Shown here: piece by piece, positions 52,701 through 64,000 of the stretch
How the letters are laid out: each line of letters opens with the position of its first letter
How positions within the stretch are numbered: the stretch's first letter is position 1
Origin: Margaritifera margaritifera
Taxonomy: Eukaryota; Mollusca; Bivalvia; Unionida; Margaritiferidae
Assembly (NCBI GenBank): GCA_029931535.1
Contig: JAQPZY010001405.1
Coordinates: forward strand, 682,001-746,000
Length of the DNA: 64,000 bases
Reading direction: 5' to 3'
Position numbers and translations under genes: made by a program
The notes under the pieces: model-generated
Databases searched by the model: none
Told to the model about the DNA's origin: nothing
Seen by the model: only the letters and a program-made list of their open reading frames with translations

Positions 52701-55700
52701 CAGTAATTATCAAAAAGACAGAGCCTAACATCTAAGGAACACACAGCAGTAAGGATAGTCAGATTACTTATTTACTTGTATGGATTGAAGTTACATTATC
52801 TGCATGTTGGAATAAATGTCAGTGTGTTAAATTTAGAAAGTAACAAATATTCGTGAGATTTCTGTAAACACCAATCTGTGGCAACTCATGAGGGGCAAAT
52901 TTGACAGTTTTTGCATTAATATGCTGGCCATGTTAGAGGGGTGGCCATCCTCAAGGGATACTTTTGAACATAAACTCATTGGTGCCATGGGATTCTGGCC
53001 TTATAAAGCGGGTGGCTGCTAGTCAGGGGGCCATTGTACCCTCCATCTGTCTGTTCATCTGTCTCTCTGTAACCACATTTCCTAAATCACTTTGTGGAGA
53101 TTCACTAAACTTTGTAGTTATGTTGTAATTTGCACGAGGGTTGTTGTCCTTGACACCCTCCCCTGGGGTCCCTGCAAGGGGTCAAGGGTCAGACTTACAC
53201 AAATTCCAAATACAATAACGTTTAAAAATATTTTCTGACAAAACTTTATATATGTAGTCATCGCAGGAAGATGCATCACCTATGTTATGGACTTTGCATC
53301 ATGACCCCTGGGTCACTGTCTGGGAGTGGGGTGAGTAAAGGGTTCGGATTGAAATGTACAGTAGAAAGTAGTGATTTGCGATGGCAAAAGCCATTGCAGT
53401 TGCTCTGTTTTTTTCTTAATGCTGCTAAATTTGATACTCACAAAAATAAATTCACTGTATACATGTCCATCTTTTTTCTCCTTGATTTCAAAGTAAAAAA
53501 TTTTAATGGGTATAAATAGCATTTTTGTCCACTTTCAGTAAATAGGATGATTCATTGGGTGTAGCTGTAACAGTGGAAGCACACATGCTGTGCATCTCAT
53601 TTGTTTGTCATTCATTTAATTCTGTTGTTTTTTTTTATGTGAATTCAATTAAGAAACTTTATGATGATGTACCACCAGAGAAAATCTTGGGCTTTTTAAG
53701 GGAATGCAGTTTATGCACAAAAATTTGACCCATTATTTTAAGGATTTTATATTTTTTACCTTTATCTTTTATTTTGTATACCTTTTACAGAGTTTTAAGA
53801 TCTTGCTTTTTATGTTGTATCTTGCTGAATTACAAGTTTACATTTTTTTGGAAATGTTTATCTTCCTAAAACTTCTTTTTAAATTTTTTTATCTCTACAT
53901 TTTTAGAACTTACCTTTCATCAGTACCATATAGCCAGTATTGTGCTGACATGCTGTTGAACCCTATACATACATATGTATTGGTTCTGTGGTTCTGATGT
54001 GTGCAAGGCTTGGTGGTTGATTGTTAAATGTTGAATGTTGGTACAGTACTTTTTTGTGGAAATTCTTGGAACTGAATGTAAGTGAGGTAGACATATTGGT
54101 TTTGTGCTGTCTATCAATCATCCATCTGTCACTCTTTCTTGTAAGCAGGATGGCTTAGAAACTACTGAGCTTTACCAGTACAGATTTGATATTTAGATAC
54201 CTTGACTGCGTCCCTATACCTGATTAGGTTTTGATAACCTTATTTTTCATTGTATTTATTTAAAAAATTTGAACTTTTTGAGAAAAACCTTGTAAGCCTG
54301 TTTATGATAACTGGCCTTATTTTAAAATTTTCTACATATTTTAAAACTTTTTGGAAAGACTTTGTAAGCACATTTTTAAAAAAATTATTTGAGATAGACA
54401 TGAAATTTGCTATGGTTATTTGTATTATTATGTAGATGAACTCGTTAAATTTTCAGGCCATTAAAGCAATTTTTCTCAATTTTTTACAGATATTTGAACT
54501 TTTTGTCATTAGATATTTTTGACAAAAAACTTGTATGCATGATTAAGCAAGGCTAGCTTGAGGTAGACAAATTAAATTGTGTAGGCTTATTTGTATTAAT
54601 ATATAAATGACCTGGTTAGGTTTCCATGCCATTTTAGCACTTTTTCTTATAAAAACCTTGTTAGCACAATTAAGCAGAAATCACTCAAGGTCGAAAGTGA
54701 AATCTGATAAACAGATTAGTAATAGTATGTATATATTGTAATAGTATGTATATATTGTAATAGTATGTATACGTCCTGATTAGATTTTCAGGCCATTACA
54801 GCAGTTTTTCAATTTTTACACCTTTTTTCACATTTGGACTAATGATTTAGCAAAACCCATTTGAGATGGACAAATTATATTAGCATTGCTTGTTTCTGGG
54901 CTATGCTTCTTTATCACCTGTGCTGAAATTTCCTCATTTTTCATGCGTATGCATAAACAAAAATGTGTCCTCAACAAAATGTAACAATCTATGTCCTCAA
55001 CAAAATGTAACAATCTACACTTCAGTGAAAGTGTCCATTTTATTGATCAATAAGTGACTGTGTTTGAATGAGAAAATTTGATTGGCTCATTTATACAGCG
55101 TGAAAGGTCATGTTGGGTCACAATGTCAAGAAAATGTTACTTGCGCTCACAGTGATTGGTTAAGCAGTTGAGAAACTAGGAAATCTCAGCACATGCAGCC
55201 ATTGGTGATAAGGGAACGTAGCGGATTGTTGCCCGTGGCTTGCAATGATGTGTATCCTTGGGCAAGGCCCTTTATTCTGCATGCCTCTGCATGATATAGC
55301 TTTCAAAAATGTTTCTGTGCCATAAAACAACAAACCAAATTATCAGACGTTTAATTGGTACTACATGTTCCTGATTGTGCTGATGTGCCATTAAACCCTG
55401 TATGTACACAAGACTCCTTTTTCAGGGTTCTACAGCTTTTTCCACATCTAAGGCCACCCTCAACCAATATCTGAGCCAAAGAATGTACTTAATATGATTG
55501 AGAAATTTTGTTGAAAATAAATATGTGAAATAAATGATTTTAAAATAGTATTGTATTTCACATGCTTTCAGTATCTCATTTTGTATTTTAGGCCGTGAGA
55601 TTCCCAGACAGGGGATTCTGGTATCTGACACACATTATTGGGAAAAAGTTTGAAGACCCTCAAGTGGCCAAGTTTCAGCAGCGATTCCATTATTTTAATC

Positions 55701-58700
55701 TGATCAAAGATGAAGATAGAGGAACTGTACTTTTCAAAACTGAAGAGTAAGTGATTTTTACTGATGAATGCACAAATAAGCTAACCTAAATCAATTGGTT
55801 GTATGACATGTCAATTGCACTGTAAAGCAATAAATAGCTGCAAGCAACTAAGTTTTTTTTTTTTTTCGAACATGATACTTGATCTGAATAGTTTAGGTTT
55901 TTCAGATTCTTGCAGTTCTTGTATTGCATTCAGTAGGCAAAAGGTTCAGTTAGATTGTACATTACATGCACAAATTGGAGTCTAACTGGCTAGCATGTGC
56001 ATAAATTGTATCTTGTGTATTTGACTCTTTTTCTAAAGGACTCACAACTGGTAATTCATCCTGTCATCAATCAAATCACAGTCAAACTTCCTACAGTATA
56101 GCATGGTTGTGACTACACCTGTAACACATGTATATATCACAGTGAAGTGGTGTGTATTTCAGCTGTAGCTGCACAGGCATGAGTGGAAAATGGTCAGTAC
56201 ACTTTCTGGGTACTGCATATACCAAGTTGAAGTAAATTTTTGAAATCGCTGCATATACGAAATAGTTTTAATCTTTTACAATCTATTAATAGATAAGGAG
56301 CTGCAGTTGCTCAGCGGTTATCATGCTGGACTCTAGACCAAAAGGGAGCATGTTCAAATCCTATCAGATCAGCCTGAGTTGGCTACTATGGTGTGGCCGT
56401 GGACAAGGCATTTCACTCCTATTGCCTTGCCACTAAATAACTTACTTTAATTTTTTTTGCTGTGCTGTAAAACTCCAAACCAAACTAATTAATAGAATAG
56501 TTAGGTTAAGGTTTTGCCAGCACCTTTTAGTCTGTTGTCTTCCTGAATGTCTTATTCTCATTGCAGCGAGAAAACATATAGTCCTGAAGAACTGCTTGGG
56601 ATGCTGCTAGAGAAAGCCAGACACTATGCTGAAAGTTTTGCAGGTGGGATTTTTAGCCAGAATGTATTTAATTTCTCTGATTCCCCTTGATATACCGTCT
56701 ATACTCCCGTATAATCAGATACCGACTGCAAACTGCATAGACCCAGATCTGCCGTCGCATAATGCGCCAACAGATCTGGGTTTATGCAGTTTGCAAGGAC
56801 TAATCAGTAGAACAAACAACATAGATGCTGATCTGCCGGCGCATTATGCGACAGCAGATCAGGGTCTATGTTGTTTGCATTTGGACTTGTCTTATACGTG
56901 AGTACGTACAGTAGCTCTTTTTGTGTTCTTAAGTGTTTTACTATAGAGAATTGGGTTGAGGGAAAAAGAATTTCAATACACACAGAAACAACTATTGGCC
57001 TTCACAATTTCAAGTTTCAAGATAGTTGAGTTGATGATCCATATTTCAAATGGAGTTTACCTATTTTGGGGGATTTATTTAGATTTTGATAGATTCTTTA
57101 CAAGCAAAAGGATACATTTTGGGCACAAGTGTCAGATATGAAGATTTACAATTTAATGATTCCACAAATTGCACTGTAAGTGAGAATAATGGATAGGAAT
57201 TTATAAGGTAAGTTTCATATTAAACTTGAGAAAAATGTACAAAGACTTGCACAATACAGCTAGCGTTTGATTTTACATAGCAAACAAATGAATTCTTTAC
57301 TTTATGACCTGCAAGAAATGTGAAAGAGACATATAGTGTTACCCTTGTCCTTCCTTCTGTCTGTTCCTCTGTCACACCTTGCTCGTGTTTTGTGTTTAAG
57401 TTAGGTAATTTCTTTCATGTCAGTCCTTTCTTTTTTTAGCTCAGTCTGTGAAAGATTGTGTTATCACAGTTCCACCATACTTCAACCAGGCAGAAAGACG
57501 GGCCATTCTCTATGCTGCCGAATTAGGTGGACTGAATGTCCTACAATTGATGAGTGATAATGCAGCAGGTAATGAAAGAAGAAATACCATATTAGATTGT
57601 CTAGCTTGCATTAGCAGATAACAAGAGATAGGTGTCGCTTTCCTGTGTTGCCATCGACAGTGTTACGATTTTTTAATACAGTTTTTGTCTCGCCTGCAAA
57701 GCATAGATTAGACATAGGTATTACTTTTTGATGGCATTTTTGGCATAGGCATCAATGTTAAGAATTTTTGTGTGGCATTTAGCTCAGTTTCTCTGACATG
57801 AAACTTGATGGGTTTATTCATTATGGAGGGTACTGCCTATCACAGACAAAAAGATGTCAGAGTGACCTACATTAAATAATTGCACTTAGCTCAGTTTCTC
57901 CATGAAAATATTACATGTAAGACTTAGTGTTCCAAGTAATCTTTGTCATTTAATGTTCAGGCTAATCAGTCCCACATAATAAACATAGTGGCATATCAGT
58001 GTTTCAGTGTAAATATTGTGTCACCCAGTGACATGCATGTAACTCCAACCAATGTCAGATGACAGTGTCCTGATTAATGCAAAGTCTTTGCAGTATATTA
58101 ATGATAGAATATAAAACTATTGTTCATTAAACTTCATATTTATTAAACTCAGTTGATCATACTGTATGCCGCTTGCTATATTATTCATCTCAATTTCTAA
58201 ATTTCATACCATTTGAACACATGAATGATCCTCTATTGCTATCCCGAACCCTTTTGAAGAAAATCTTGCTTGTGGACAATCTGGTCCTTCCTGTCTACAC
58301 CAGCATTTCATAGGTCCTTCAATGGTCAATATTGTGCAACTTTTGTGCACGACTAGCAATAATGAAATATAATTGGACAAAGCATGTCAATGTGCACAAT
58401 GATTTTGTTTAGACATTGTGATCCATCCTCATGGGATGGAGCTTGGGAAAGATTATGGTGGAATTAATAGGAAGGCTTCAGATGTTTCATAACTGCTTTA
58501 TATGCTTGCATGTCATATTTTTTAAGATAGGAAGTAGAAATGAGTATTTAATGTGTAGTATATTTCATATTCTTTAACTCCAGATTAAAATGACATAATT
58601 TACTTTAAAGTCTTGATTAACCACAATTATTGTTTATCTAAACTAATGGAAAGCTGCCATGACTATTGAAAACCCCTGTCGTAATAAAGTATTGGTTGAA

Positions 58701-59009
58701 TAATGACATTAAATGACTTAAGGTATTCAGAAGATATTCAAATGCACTTGCTTATCAAGTAGTGTAGTCATACTGATGGAATGTTGTCACAAACTGTACT
58801 TGAATTTTGTATATGGTAATAAGTGAACAGGAGAGAAAAGCTTTAGTTATGATGTGTTAAGCTTTAATACTATTTTATAATGTAAAATATATACTTACTT
58901 GCAGTTGCCTTAAACTATGGGGTATTCAGGAGAAAAATGTTCAACACCACCATGCAGTATTACGTGTTTTATGATATGGGTGCCACAAAAACTACAGCCA
59001 CAGTTGTTG
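40688..59009 (+). CDS. HYOU1: HYOU1/GRP170-like ER chaperone, first eight coding exons (gene continues past the window)
   Basis: An Hsp110/GRP170-family chaperone of the ER lumen that binds unfolded proteins and acts as a nucleotide exchange factor for BiP. The exons splice in phase: 40688-40751, 42671-42735, 46929-46960, 48267-48345, 55592-55746, 56567-56643, 57440-57568, 58905-59009. The first encodes a signal peptide; the next start with [14 protein letters not shown]. Later exons hold [16 protein letters not shown] and [10 protein letters not shown], the Hsp70-type nucleotide-binding lobe. About 235 residues are encoded, and the remaining domains lie beyond 64000. All junctions have GT and AG. 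The viral insertion ends 5.3 kb upstream of the ATG. Confidence 0.92.
40752..42670 (+). other. HYOU1 intron 1
   Basis: No additional gene. Holds a block near 41511-41900 where 'ttcagYaYataatgc' and 'cctcgttataat' recur, suggestive of an old DNA-transposon remnant, and otherwise unique AT-rich sequence. Confidence 0.5.
42671..42735 (+). CDS. HYOU1: HYOU1 exon 2 (phosphate-1 loop region)
   Basis: Acceptor ctttcag, donor GTAAAT. Encodes [19 protein letters not shown], the N-terminal ATP-binding strand of the family. Confidence 0.92.
42941..45234. mobile_element. Candidate DNA transposon in HYOU1 intron 2
   Basis: Inverted ends CAGTCAAACCTGTC and GACAGGTTTGACTG (one-base gap) flank 2.3 kb. Both sides have subterminal AGGTGACC-type repeats (43001, 45062, 45120, 45191) and lie in TATA-rich sequence. 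A CA microsatellite lies near 44628-44648. The interior has no supportable transposase. Confidence 0.6.
45390..46640. repeat. Diverged tandem array, about eight copies of a 140-bp unit
   Basis: The core 'atgagtgagatccatgcatattaatgaggtgatcttgcatctgattggctgagcttgttacc' recurs at about 45500, 45650, 45790, 45940, 46066, 46213, 46355 and 46490. Units differ by many substitutions and small indels, so the array is old. Confidence 0.85.
46929..46960 (+). CDS. HYOU1: HYOU1 exon 3 (32 bp)
   Basis: Acceptor tttcag, donor GTAAGT. Encodes [10 protein letters not shown] plus two bases. It is very short but exactly in phase with its neighbours. Confidence 0.88.
48267..48345 (+). CDS. HYOU1: HYOU1 exon 4
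   Basis: Acceptor cttacag, donor GTAAGT. Encodes [19 protein letters not shown] and N-A-A-E-N-L. Confidence 0.9.
48455..48470. repeat. C homopolymer in intron 4
   Basis: A run of C residues just downstream of exon 4, in unique intron sequence. Confidence 0.8.
49311..49418. repeat. 22-bp tandem repeat, five copies
   Basis: Unit TAATTTTGGTGGTTCTTGTT plus AC. The copies are identical until the truncated fifth, so the expansion is recent. Confidence 0.95.
49900..51480. repeat. Diverged intron repeats (two families)
   Basis: 'atcatgaaacttg...ggatgcatct...' blocks recur near 49935, 50085, 50230, 50347 and again at 63735-63900. 'catacttg...atgaa...caattcattctgtgacatgct' blocks recur near 51105, 51200 and 51370. 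They look like old tandem or dispersed repeats without coding potential. Confidence 0.55.
51813..52050. mobile_element. hAT-like MITE, 238 bp
   Basis: Inverted ends TAGGGGTGAAACGAT and ATCGTTTCACCCCTA, with GATAC/CGAT-rich subterminal sequence. The flanking octamers tgaggtgc and aaaggtgc match at 6 of 8 positions, consistent with a decayed duplication. Confidence 0.75.
54720..54772. repeat. 19-bp tandem repeat, nearly three copies
   Basis: Unit TAATAGTATGTATATATTG within intron 4. A second short duplication (about 25 bp, 'gtcctcaacaaaatgtaacaatcta') lies at about 54968-55018. Confidence 0.9.
55592..55746 (+). CDS. HYOU1: HYOU1 exon 5
   Basis: Acceptor attttag, donor GTAAGT. Encodes A-V-R-F-P-D and then [12 protein letters not shown]. 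It follows a 7.2-kb intron. Confidence 0.9.
56284..56490 (+). mobile_element. tRNA-derived SINE
   Basis: Has a pol III A-box-like GTTGCTCAGCGGTTA (56306-56320) and a B-box GTTCAAATC (56352-56360) at tRNA-like spacing. A tRNA-unrelated body follows ('gtggacaaggcatttcactcc'), then a T/A-rich end. A related body fragment lies near 55240-55290 ('ccttgggcaaggccctttattc'). Confidence 0.75.
56567..56643 (+). CDS. HYOU1: HYOU1 exon 6
   Basis: Acceptor ttgcag, donor GTGGGA. Encodes [15 protein letters not shown] and ends in A-E-S-F-A. Confidence 0.9.
56690..56920. mobile_element. Nested-palindrome foldback element between HYOU1 exons 6 and 7
   Basis: Hairpin 1 (56728-56751 / 56771-56794) has 24-bp arms GCAAACTGCATAGACCCAGA-TCTG with one mismatch. 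Hairpin 2 (56812-56836 / 56854-56878) has related arms with GCAAACAACATAGA. The loop sequences (GTCGCATAATGCGCC and GGCGCATTATGCGAC) are reverse complements of each other, and outer GTATAA/TTATAC sequences flank the pair. This gives a palindrome of palindromes. Confidence 0.75.
57440..57568 (+). CDS. HYOU1: HYOU1 exon 7
   Basis: Acceptor ttttag, donor GTAATG. Encodes [14 protein letters not shown] and [12 protein letters not shown], a hallmark block of the nucleotide-binding domain. Confidence 0.93.
58905..59009 (+). CDS. HYOU1: HYOU1 exon 8 (last exon in window)
   Basis: Acceptor ttgcag, donor GTAAGT. Encodes A-L-N-Y-G-V-F-R-R and [12 protein letters not shown], the phosphate-2 region. No further exon is seen to 64000. 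Confidence 0.92.
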
Positions 59010-59309
59010 GTAAGTACACTTGGGACATTTAAAAATAGTACTTATGCATTTATATGAATAAAACAGTTTTTACTTTTGTCCACCTGAGTAATATAAAAAG
59101 GAAAACATTGTATGTCTGTGATCTTTGAATCATAGATGGCGGTAAGGCAGATTCTCCAGCTTGAGTGGTTTAGTTTTTCATGCTGAAGCTAAGCGTGTCA
59201 CAGCATAACTTCAGAAGTGACATTTAAGCTTTGTCACAATTCTTGGTCGAAATTTTTGTATGTTCTAAATGTCCTGCTTGCCTCAGTAGAGTTTCATCAA
59301 TACTAGTCT

Positions 59310-62300
59310 CTCTTTTGAATACATTCCCTGATGACATTAACATTAGGAAGATGCTTGGCTGCCTCTTGAATCCAGCAATCACGGAAAGACGAAAAATTCA
59401 TCTTTATTGGCTATATTCTATATAGAAAAAGGGAAGAAACTTCCCAATCCTTCCCCTTACCACCACTAGGTGGCTATGGTTGTTTACCAGTTTTTTGCTT
59501 TCGCATATGTGCACCTCTCAAGGAATCAAAATAAGTCTTGTGGATTTTACACCATCCATTGACAAATTTGGTATAGTATTGATGGTAAAGGTTTATACAA
59601 AATGTTGTAATCATTATTTTTTTAAATTTTAAGATATTTATGTGAATTTTTCACAGACATGGACTTGATGTTTTTTAACAAAATATTCGGACCTCATGCT
59701 CCAACATGGTATAGTTAGTACCCGTTGTTGGTTGTTTTGGCGTACAATGTGGATATTTATATGCTTATTTAGTAAAAAGCATTGTTTATTTGTGCAAGTA
59801 ACAAAATTTGAGGGGGTTTTTCCCCAAAAATTTGTGTTTTTGTTTTTCAGAAAATTGACCAAGATGTCGATGAAATGCACTAAATGTAAAAAGTTTAAGG
59901 CCAATGAAGACATGCATGTCACTTGCCTTTCATGTACTAAATTTTTGTCCACAACTACATGCAGTGTGTGTGAAGTACGGTCAGTAAGCATATTGAGACA
60001 AGGTCTTAAGACTTAAGACTAAAGTTCAGGGAAATGAAATGCAGCATTGGAAGCTTACACACTAAGATGTCATAACTAGCCAATGTTGTGGGGGACACAT
60101 TGATGGTACCTCCCCTCCTAAAGTGATGCATACAATGCCAACAGATACCTTGACATCAGGACAGCTGCAGCTGGAAGAACATGTGGTTGTGGGCTTACCA
60201 TCTTAGCAATCTTTGTCGGAGTCACAGATGAGGCAACTAATACAAGAGACTATGACACAGTTGCTGACCTTGTGTGATTTCATTCCATCACATCCCTCTT
60301 GTATTTTCAATACTGAGTTGGAATTTACAGGAGATTGACCTCCCTTTTCTAGGCTACCCAGTGGACGCAATTCCCCCAGCTTGTCGGAGCTTGGCACTAG
60401 GGCCTGTAAGTTTTGGTGCATGGGACATTTTCCTGGCATGAATGAGCCGTATGTCCAGCAGGTCCAGCAGTCCAGTCAGTAAATTGCCATTCTGGCTGCC
60501 GTCCAGCTGGCATACTGGCTGTACTCGATAATAAATTGACCAGGAATCAGTCACTTCGGCAAGCCATGCCATATACCAGCCAGTCGCATGTGGTTATGCG
60601 GAGCTATGGGGGATCCGATTAGCTGATCTGTTCATTTTGCCTCGTGGACCAACCTGATGATTACTCAGCTGATCATCCAGCTGAATACCGGTCTGGCGGT
60701 CCAGTCGATAGCCAAAACGACCTGCCATCATGATTACCAGCATTTCATACCAGCAAGACAAACCGTGGCACTTGCCCGGTCACCGATGCAAGCGTCGTAA
60801 CACAGTTATGCTTATGCCTTGAGGAGAGATCAAACGGTACACATGGACAATGGCATGGCCTTGTTCCTGCCCCCCTCCCCCTGTAATGTTTTATTCTGAT
60901 GCTGACAATACCTCTTGAGGACAACCCCCACAGTGAGTGCGGGGATAACCTTGAAGATTCACTGTACACTGATCCTACTATGGAGCGTATGGTATACCAC
61001 TGCCAATTTCGGAGTACCCAGCCCTCTCAACTGTAAGCCAGGTCTATAAGGTCAAGGCTTCAGTGGATTTAGAAGACAAAGAACAGCCATCCTTCTATCT
61101 TCTTCCACAATTAGTGAAGGTGAAAGAAATTTTGGACCACCTGACTGAGAAAATATGGGACCTGTGCAATTCCAAGGCTTTCTTTGCAGAAAGCCTACTA
61201 CCAGTGTCATTCTCGCCATGTTGGTATCGCATGCATTCACTGATGTTCAGCACTAAGCTGCCATCCTTGGATAAAAACATTGTGCACAATATGTCCAACC
61301 CTTTGTTTTACAAGGTGGATAAAAATGTCCTGCATGCCATCTCCAAGTTGATAAGAAAGATGATCGTTCCTATGGGCGCCAGACTCCTTCATGGAGAGAA
61401 TCTCACAAGCTAGAAGGCCCTCCACTTCGAAGGTGTAAGAGGGAAAATGGCGGGTTTTCATGAACTGGTGCAATAGCAACAGTGTCGATCCTTTGAGTGC
61501 CTTAGTCCCAGAATTGGCTAACTTCTGGCTCTTCGAAGAGAAAAAGTTAGCAGCAATTACAATTAAAGGCTACCACTCCATGCTCTCGGACACATTCCGA
61601 CATCATGGATATAGGTCATGATAAGGATTTATCAGACTTACTAGCCAATTTCAAATTTAATAGACCAAAATCTCTTTCCCTGTTTCCCAAGTGGAATTTA
61701 TCGTGAGTACCGACATGGCTCAATTCAAATCAGTTTAAGCCCTTAGCCAGCACCTCTCTGAAGCTGCTATCATACAAAACATGTTTCTTGATAGCCCTAG
61801 CTTCAGCTTGCAGGGTTAGCAAGTTCGGTTGATCCAAACTATCTACAGTTCAGATCCGATAGTTTGATGGTCCTGATGATGCAATCAGGCTTCATAGCAA
61901 AGAATAGAGTGCTGGCAATGTGCAATCAAAGAACAGTTATCCGTCCCCTATCCTCCATCGATAAGTCTAAGGAGGCATAAATGCAGGACTTGGTCCACAC
62001 TCTGAAACACTATGTAAAACGTACAGAAAAGTGCTGGGGGCAGACAGCAATGCCTCTTTCTTCTGGTCAAAACAGGGAAAGAGGATATAACCACCCAAGC
62101 CCTAGCGTCATGGCTGAAGCTGGTAATACGTTTGGTATACTCCAAGATCTCAAGAGATCAAGTATGCCTCATGAAAATTTCAGCATTCAAATGAAACATG
62201 GCTATCCGAGACATAATATATGCTGTTGGTTGGCATGCACAGTCTACCACCTCAGGCTTCTGTCTACATTATCTAGCTTCACAGAGACAAGAACTGAATA

Positions 62301-62800
62301 TGGTAGGTCTGGTGCCTGTAGTCCAGACCATCACCAGACCAATCTAAAGTCAGCACAGTCTTATCATGGGTACTTTCACTGGATTTGCCTGGTGATTTAT
62401 TCTGTAAGAAAGTCGTTACTTCCCTCTTCTTCTTACACGGGTACTGCTGTCACAGATTAGGTGACAGGCAATGGTGCTGTTCTCTTATTAGGAGTGCAGT
62501 CTGCCCTCATATAGGGAAGAATCCTTATTCCCTCTCGGGAATTACTAATAAGCCCTCCCACACCTACCCGCAAATGCGAGCATCCTCGTCTAGGTATCGC
62601 TCAAGCAAAACTGGTAAACAACCGTAGCCACAAGTGGTGGTAAGGGGAAGGATTGAGAAGAGTTTCTTCCCTTTGTCTATATGGAATATAGACAGGAGAG
62701 GCACATTTTTTTGTCTTTCCGTGATTGCTGGATTCAAGAGCTAGTGGAGCATCTTCTTAATGTTAATGTGATCTGGTAAATATTCTCAAAGAAACATAAT
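59310..62800 (+). mobile_element. Decayed DIRS-like tyrosine-recombinase element with long inverted repeats
   Basis: Inverted repeats of about 170-190 bp (59310-59495 against 62620-62800) share 'cttgaatccagcaatcacgg', 'ccaatccttccccttaccac' and 'ggttgtttaccag'. Near 59869 a frame gives C-x-x-C...D-M-H-V-T-C-x-x-C, like a DIRS Gag-type cysteine motif. From 61.9 to 62.3 kb broken frames resemble a DIRS tyrosine recombinase (M-A-I-R-D-I-I-Y-A-V-G-W-H-A). Many stops are present and no reverse transcriptase is recognisable, so it is degenerate or a non-autonomous derivative. It sits in the last visible HYOU1 intron. Confidence 0.6.
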
Positions 62801-63082
62801 TTACTAAAAAAAAAATGCATTTTCATTAACACGAGTTGTTGGTCTTTTTTTTCCTGCAGCTGAATTCAGAATTTTGTGAATCCAACTTGTCTTGCAGTTT
62901 TTATTGATTATAGCTAAACTTGGTACATATTATGGTCATTATAAAATGATGCACAGATTGACAAATCTTTGTGTTACTGTGATTTTTGTAAGAGTTATTG
63001 CCTTTTTTTTTGACTTGCAGCTGGATTCATTGTATGACAGAATTTTGTGAATGCAACTACTCCTGCAGATTTTCACTTGCCT

Positions 63083-63580
63083 CTATCATACTACCAGTGT
63101 CAGCACATATAAAAGTATATTAATATGTACATTCACACTACATCACAACCAGTCTATCATACTACCAGTGTCTGCACATATAAAAGTATATTAATATGTA
63201 CATTCACACTACATCACAACCATCCTATCATACTACCAGTGTCTGCACATATAAAAGTATATTAATATGTACATTCACACTACATCACAACCAGTCTATC
63301 ATACTACCAGTGTCTGCACATATAAAAGTATATTAATATGTACATTCACACTACATCACAACCAGTCTATCATACTACCAGTGTCTGCACATATAAAAGT
63401 ATATTAATATGTACATCCACACTACATCACAACCAGTCTATCATACTACCAGGGTCTGCACATATAAAAGTATATTAATATGTACATTCACACTATATCA
63501 CAACCAGTCTATCATACTACCAGGGTCTGCACATATAAAAGTATATTAATATGTACATTCACACTACATCACAACCATCC
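63083..63580. repeat. 71-bp tandem repeat, seven copies
   Basis: The unit starts CTATCATACTACCAGTGTCT and includes 'cacatataaaagtatattaa'. Starts at 63083, 63154, 63225, 63296, 63367, 63438 and 63509. Copies are nearly identical, so the array is young. Confidence 0.95.
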
Positions 63581-64000
63581 TGTTATCCTAGGTCCTAGGC
63601 AACAGTTTGGAGTAGTTTCATAGCACCTTCCCCTTGGGGAGGGGGTTAAGGGGCTAACTTTGTACATTATTTGTAAAGTTTTTTGTATTTAGTTCAGCTT
63701 TTAATATGCTGATTACATGCTGTTATGCCTGGAGTTATAAAACTTGCTGAGAGGATGCATCTTGACAAATACTACACCCTCATCAGAAAAGTAGCTCACT
63801 GACCCATATTTCACACTTTCATTGATGTGGGTTAAAGTTTGTGTTTTAAATTTGTTTCTAGAGCTCTAATCATGCTAGAATCATCAAACTAGATGATTGT
63901 TTGCAATACTATTAGTACCACACCATTACAACAGAAGGTCACTATTACCTACATTACTGGCTTGGGTTGAGTTTTTGCATTTAGCTCATGACCACATAGG
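63581..64000. other. HYOU1 intron continuing to the window edge
   Basis: Unique sequence plus another copy of the 'aaacttg...ggatgcatcttgac' intron repeat (63735-63900). No exon is seen. Confidence 0.6.

Noticed and set aside
54828..55013. Minus-strand 61-codon ORF
   Set aside because: Repeats of a duplicated 25-bp unit in an intron; no domain or splice context.
61063..61413. 116-codon plus-strand ORF as an independent gene
   Set aside because: It lies inside the decayed DIRS-like element and is best read as part of it.

Overview
This is an animal (metazoan) nuclear genome fragment. It is AT-rich and full of microsatellites, MITE-like elements and retroelement remains. It carries the first eight coding exons of an HYOU1/GRP170-type ER chaperone with ordinary GT-AG introns. 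The repeat style fits a lophotrochozoan such as a mollusc, but that is a guess; no species can be named from the sequence.

The centre of the window (9598-35398, 25.8 kb) is an integrated Polinton/Maverick, that is, an endogenous adintovirus-like double-stranded DNA virus. The ends are exact: a 6-bp target duplication (GATGTA), 5'-AG...CT-3' termini and inverted repeats of about 250-270 bp. Leftward from a divergent promoter near 28.8 kb run a protein-primed DNA polymerase, two single-BIR apoptosis-inhibitor-like genes, an F-box-like repeat protein, three small ORFs, the packaging ATPase, a lysine-rich protein, a small basic/hydrophobic protein, a conserved helical protein, a retroviral-type integrase with chromodomain, a small membrane protein, the penton/minor capsid protein, a small basic virion-type protein, the major capsid protein, a Cys/His protein, the adenovirus-type protease, a poly-Q protein and a TIR-proximal ORF. 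Rightward run a zinc-knuckle gene and, next to the right TIR, a helical 153-codon ORF.

The virus is dead but well preserved. Polymerase, ATPase, penton, a virion-type protein, major capsid and protease each carry one in-frame stop. Polymerase, integrase and the small membrane protein each carry a frameshift. A 1.8-kb non-autonomous DNA transposon (TSD GTA) splits the F-box-like gene. A 5'-truncated LINE has fused in frame to the zinc-knuckle gene, giving an open 786-codon chimera. Regulatory sequence is still readable: TATA boxes 25-75 nt upstream of many starts, A-tracts directly before at least six start codons, a shared GC-rich module before the TATA of two left-arm genes, TGACGTCA (CRE/ATF) sites in both TIRs and the left arm, and G-run tracts in the TIRs. 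The right arm (32.1-34.5 kb) holds an unusual array of near-perfect hairpins and a duplicated promoter-like module.

The left flank (1-9591) shows no gene, only simple repeats, a diverged tandem repeat and hAT-like remnants. The right flank (35405-64000) holds HYOU1 exons whose long introns carry MITEs, a tRNA-derived SINE, tandem arrays, a nested palindrome element and a decayed DIRS-like tyrosine-recombinase element with long inverted repeats.
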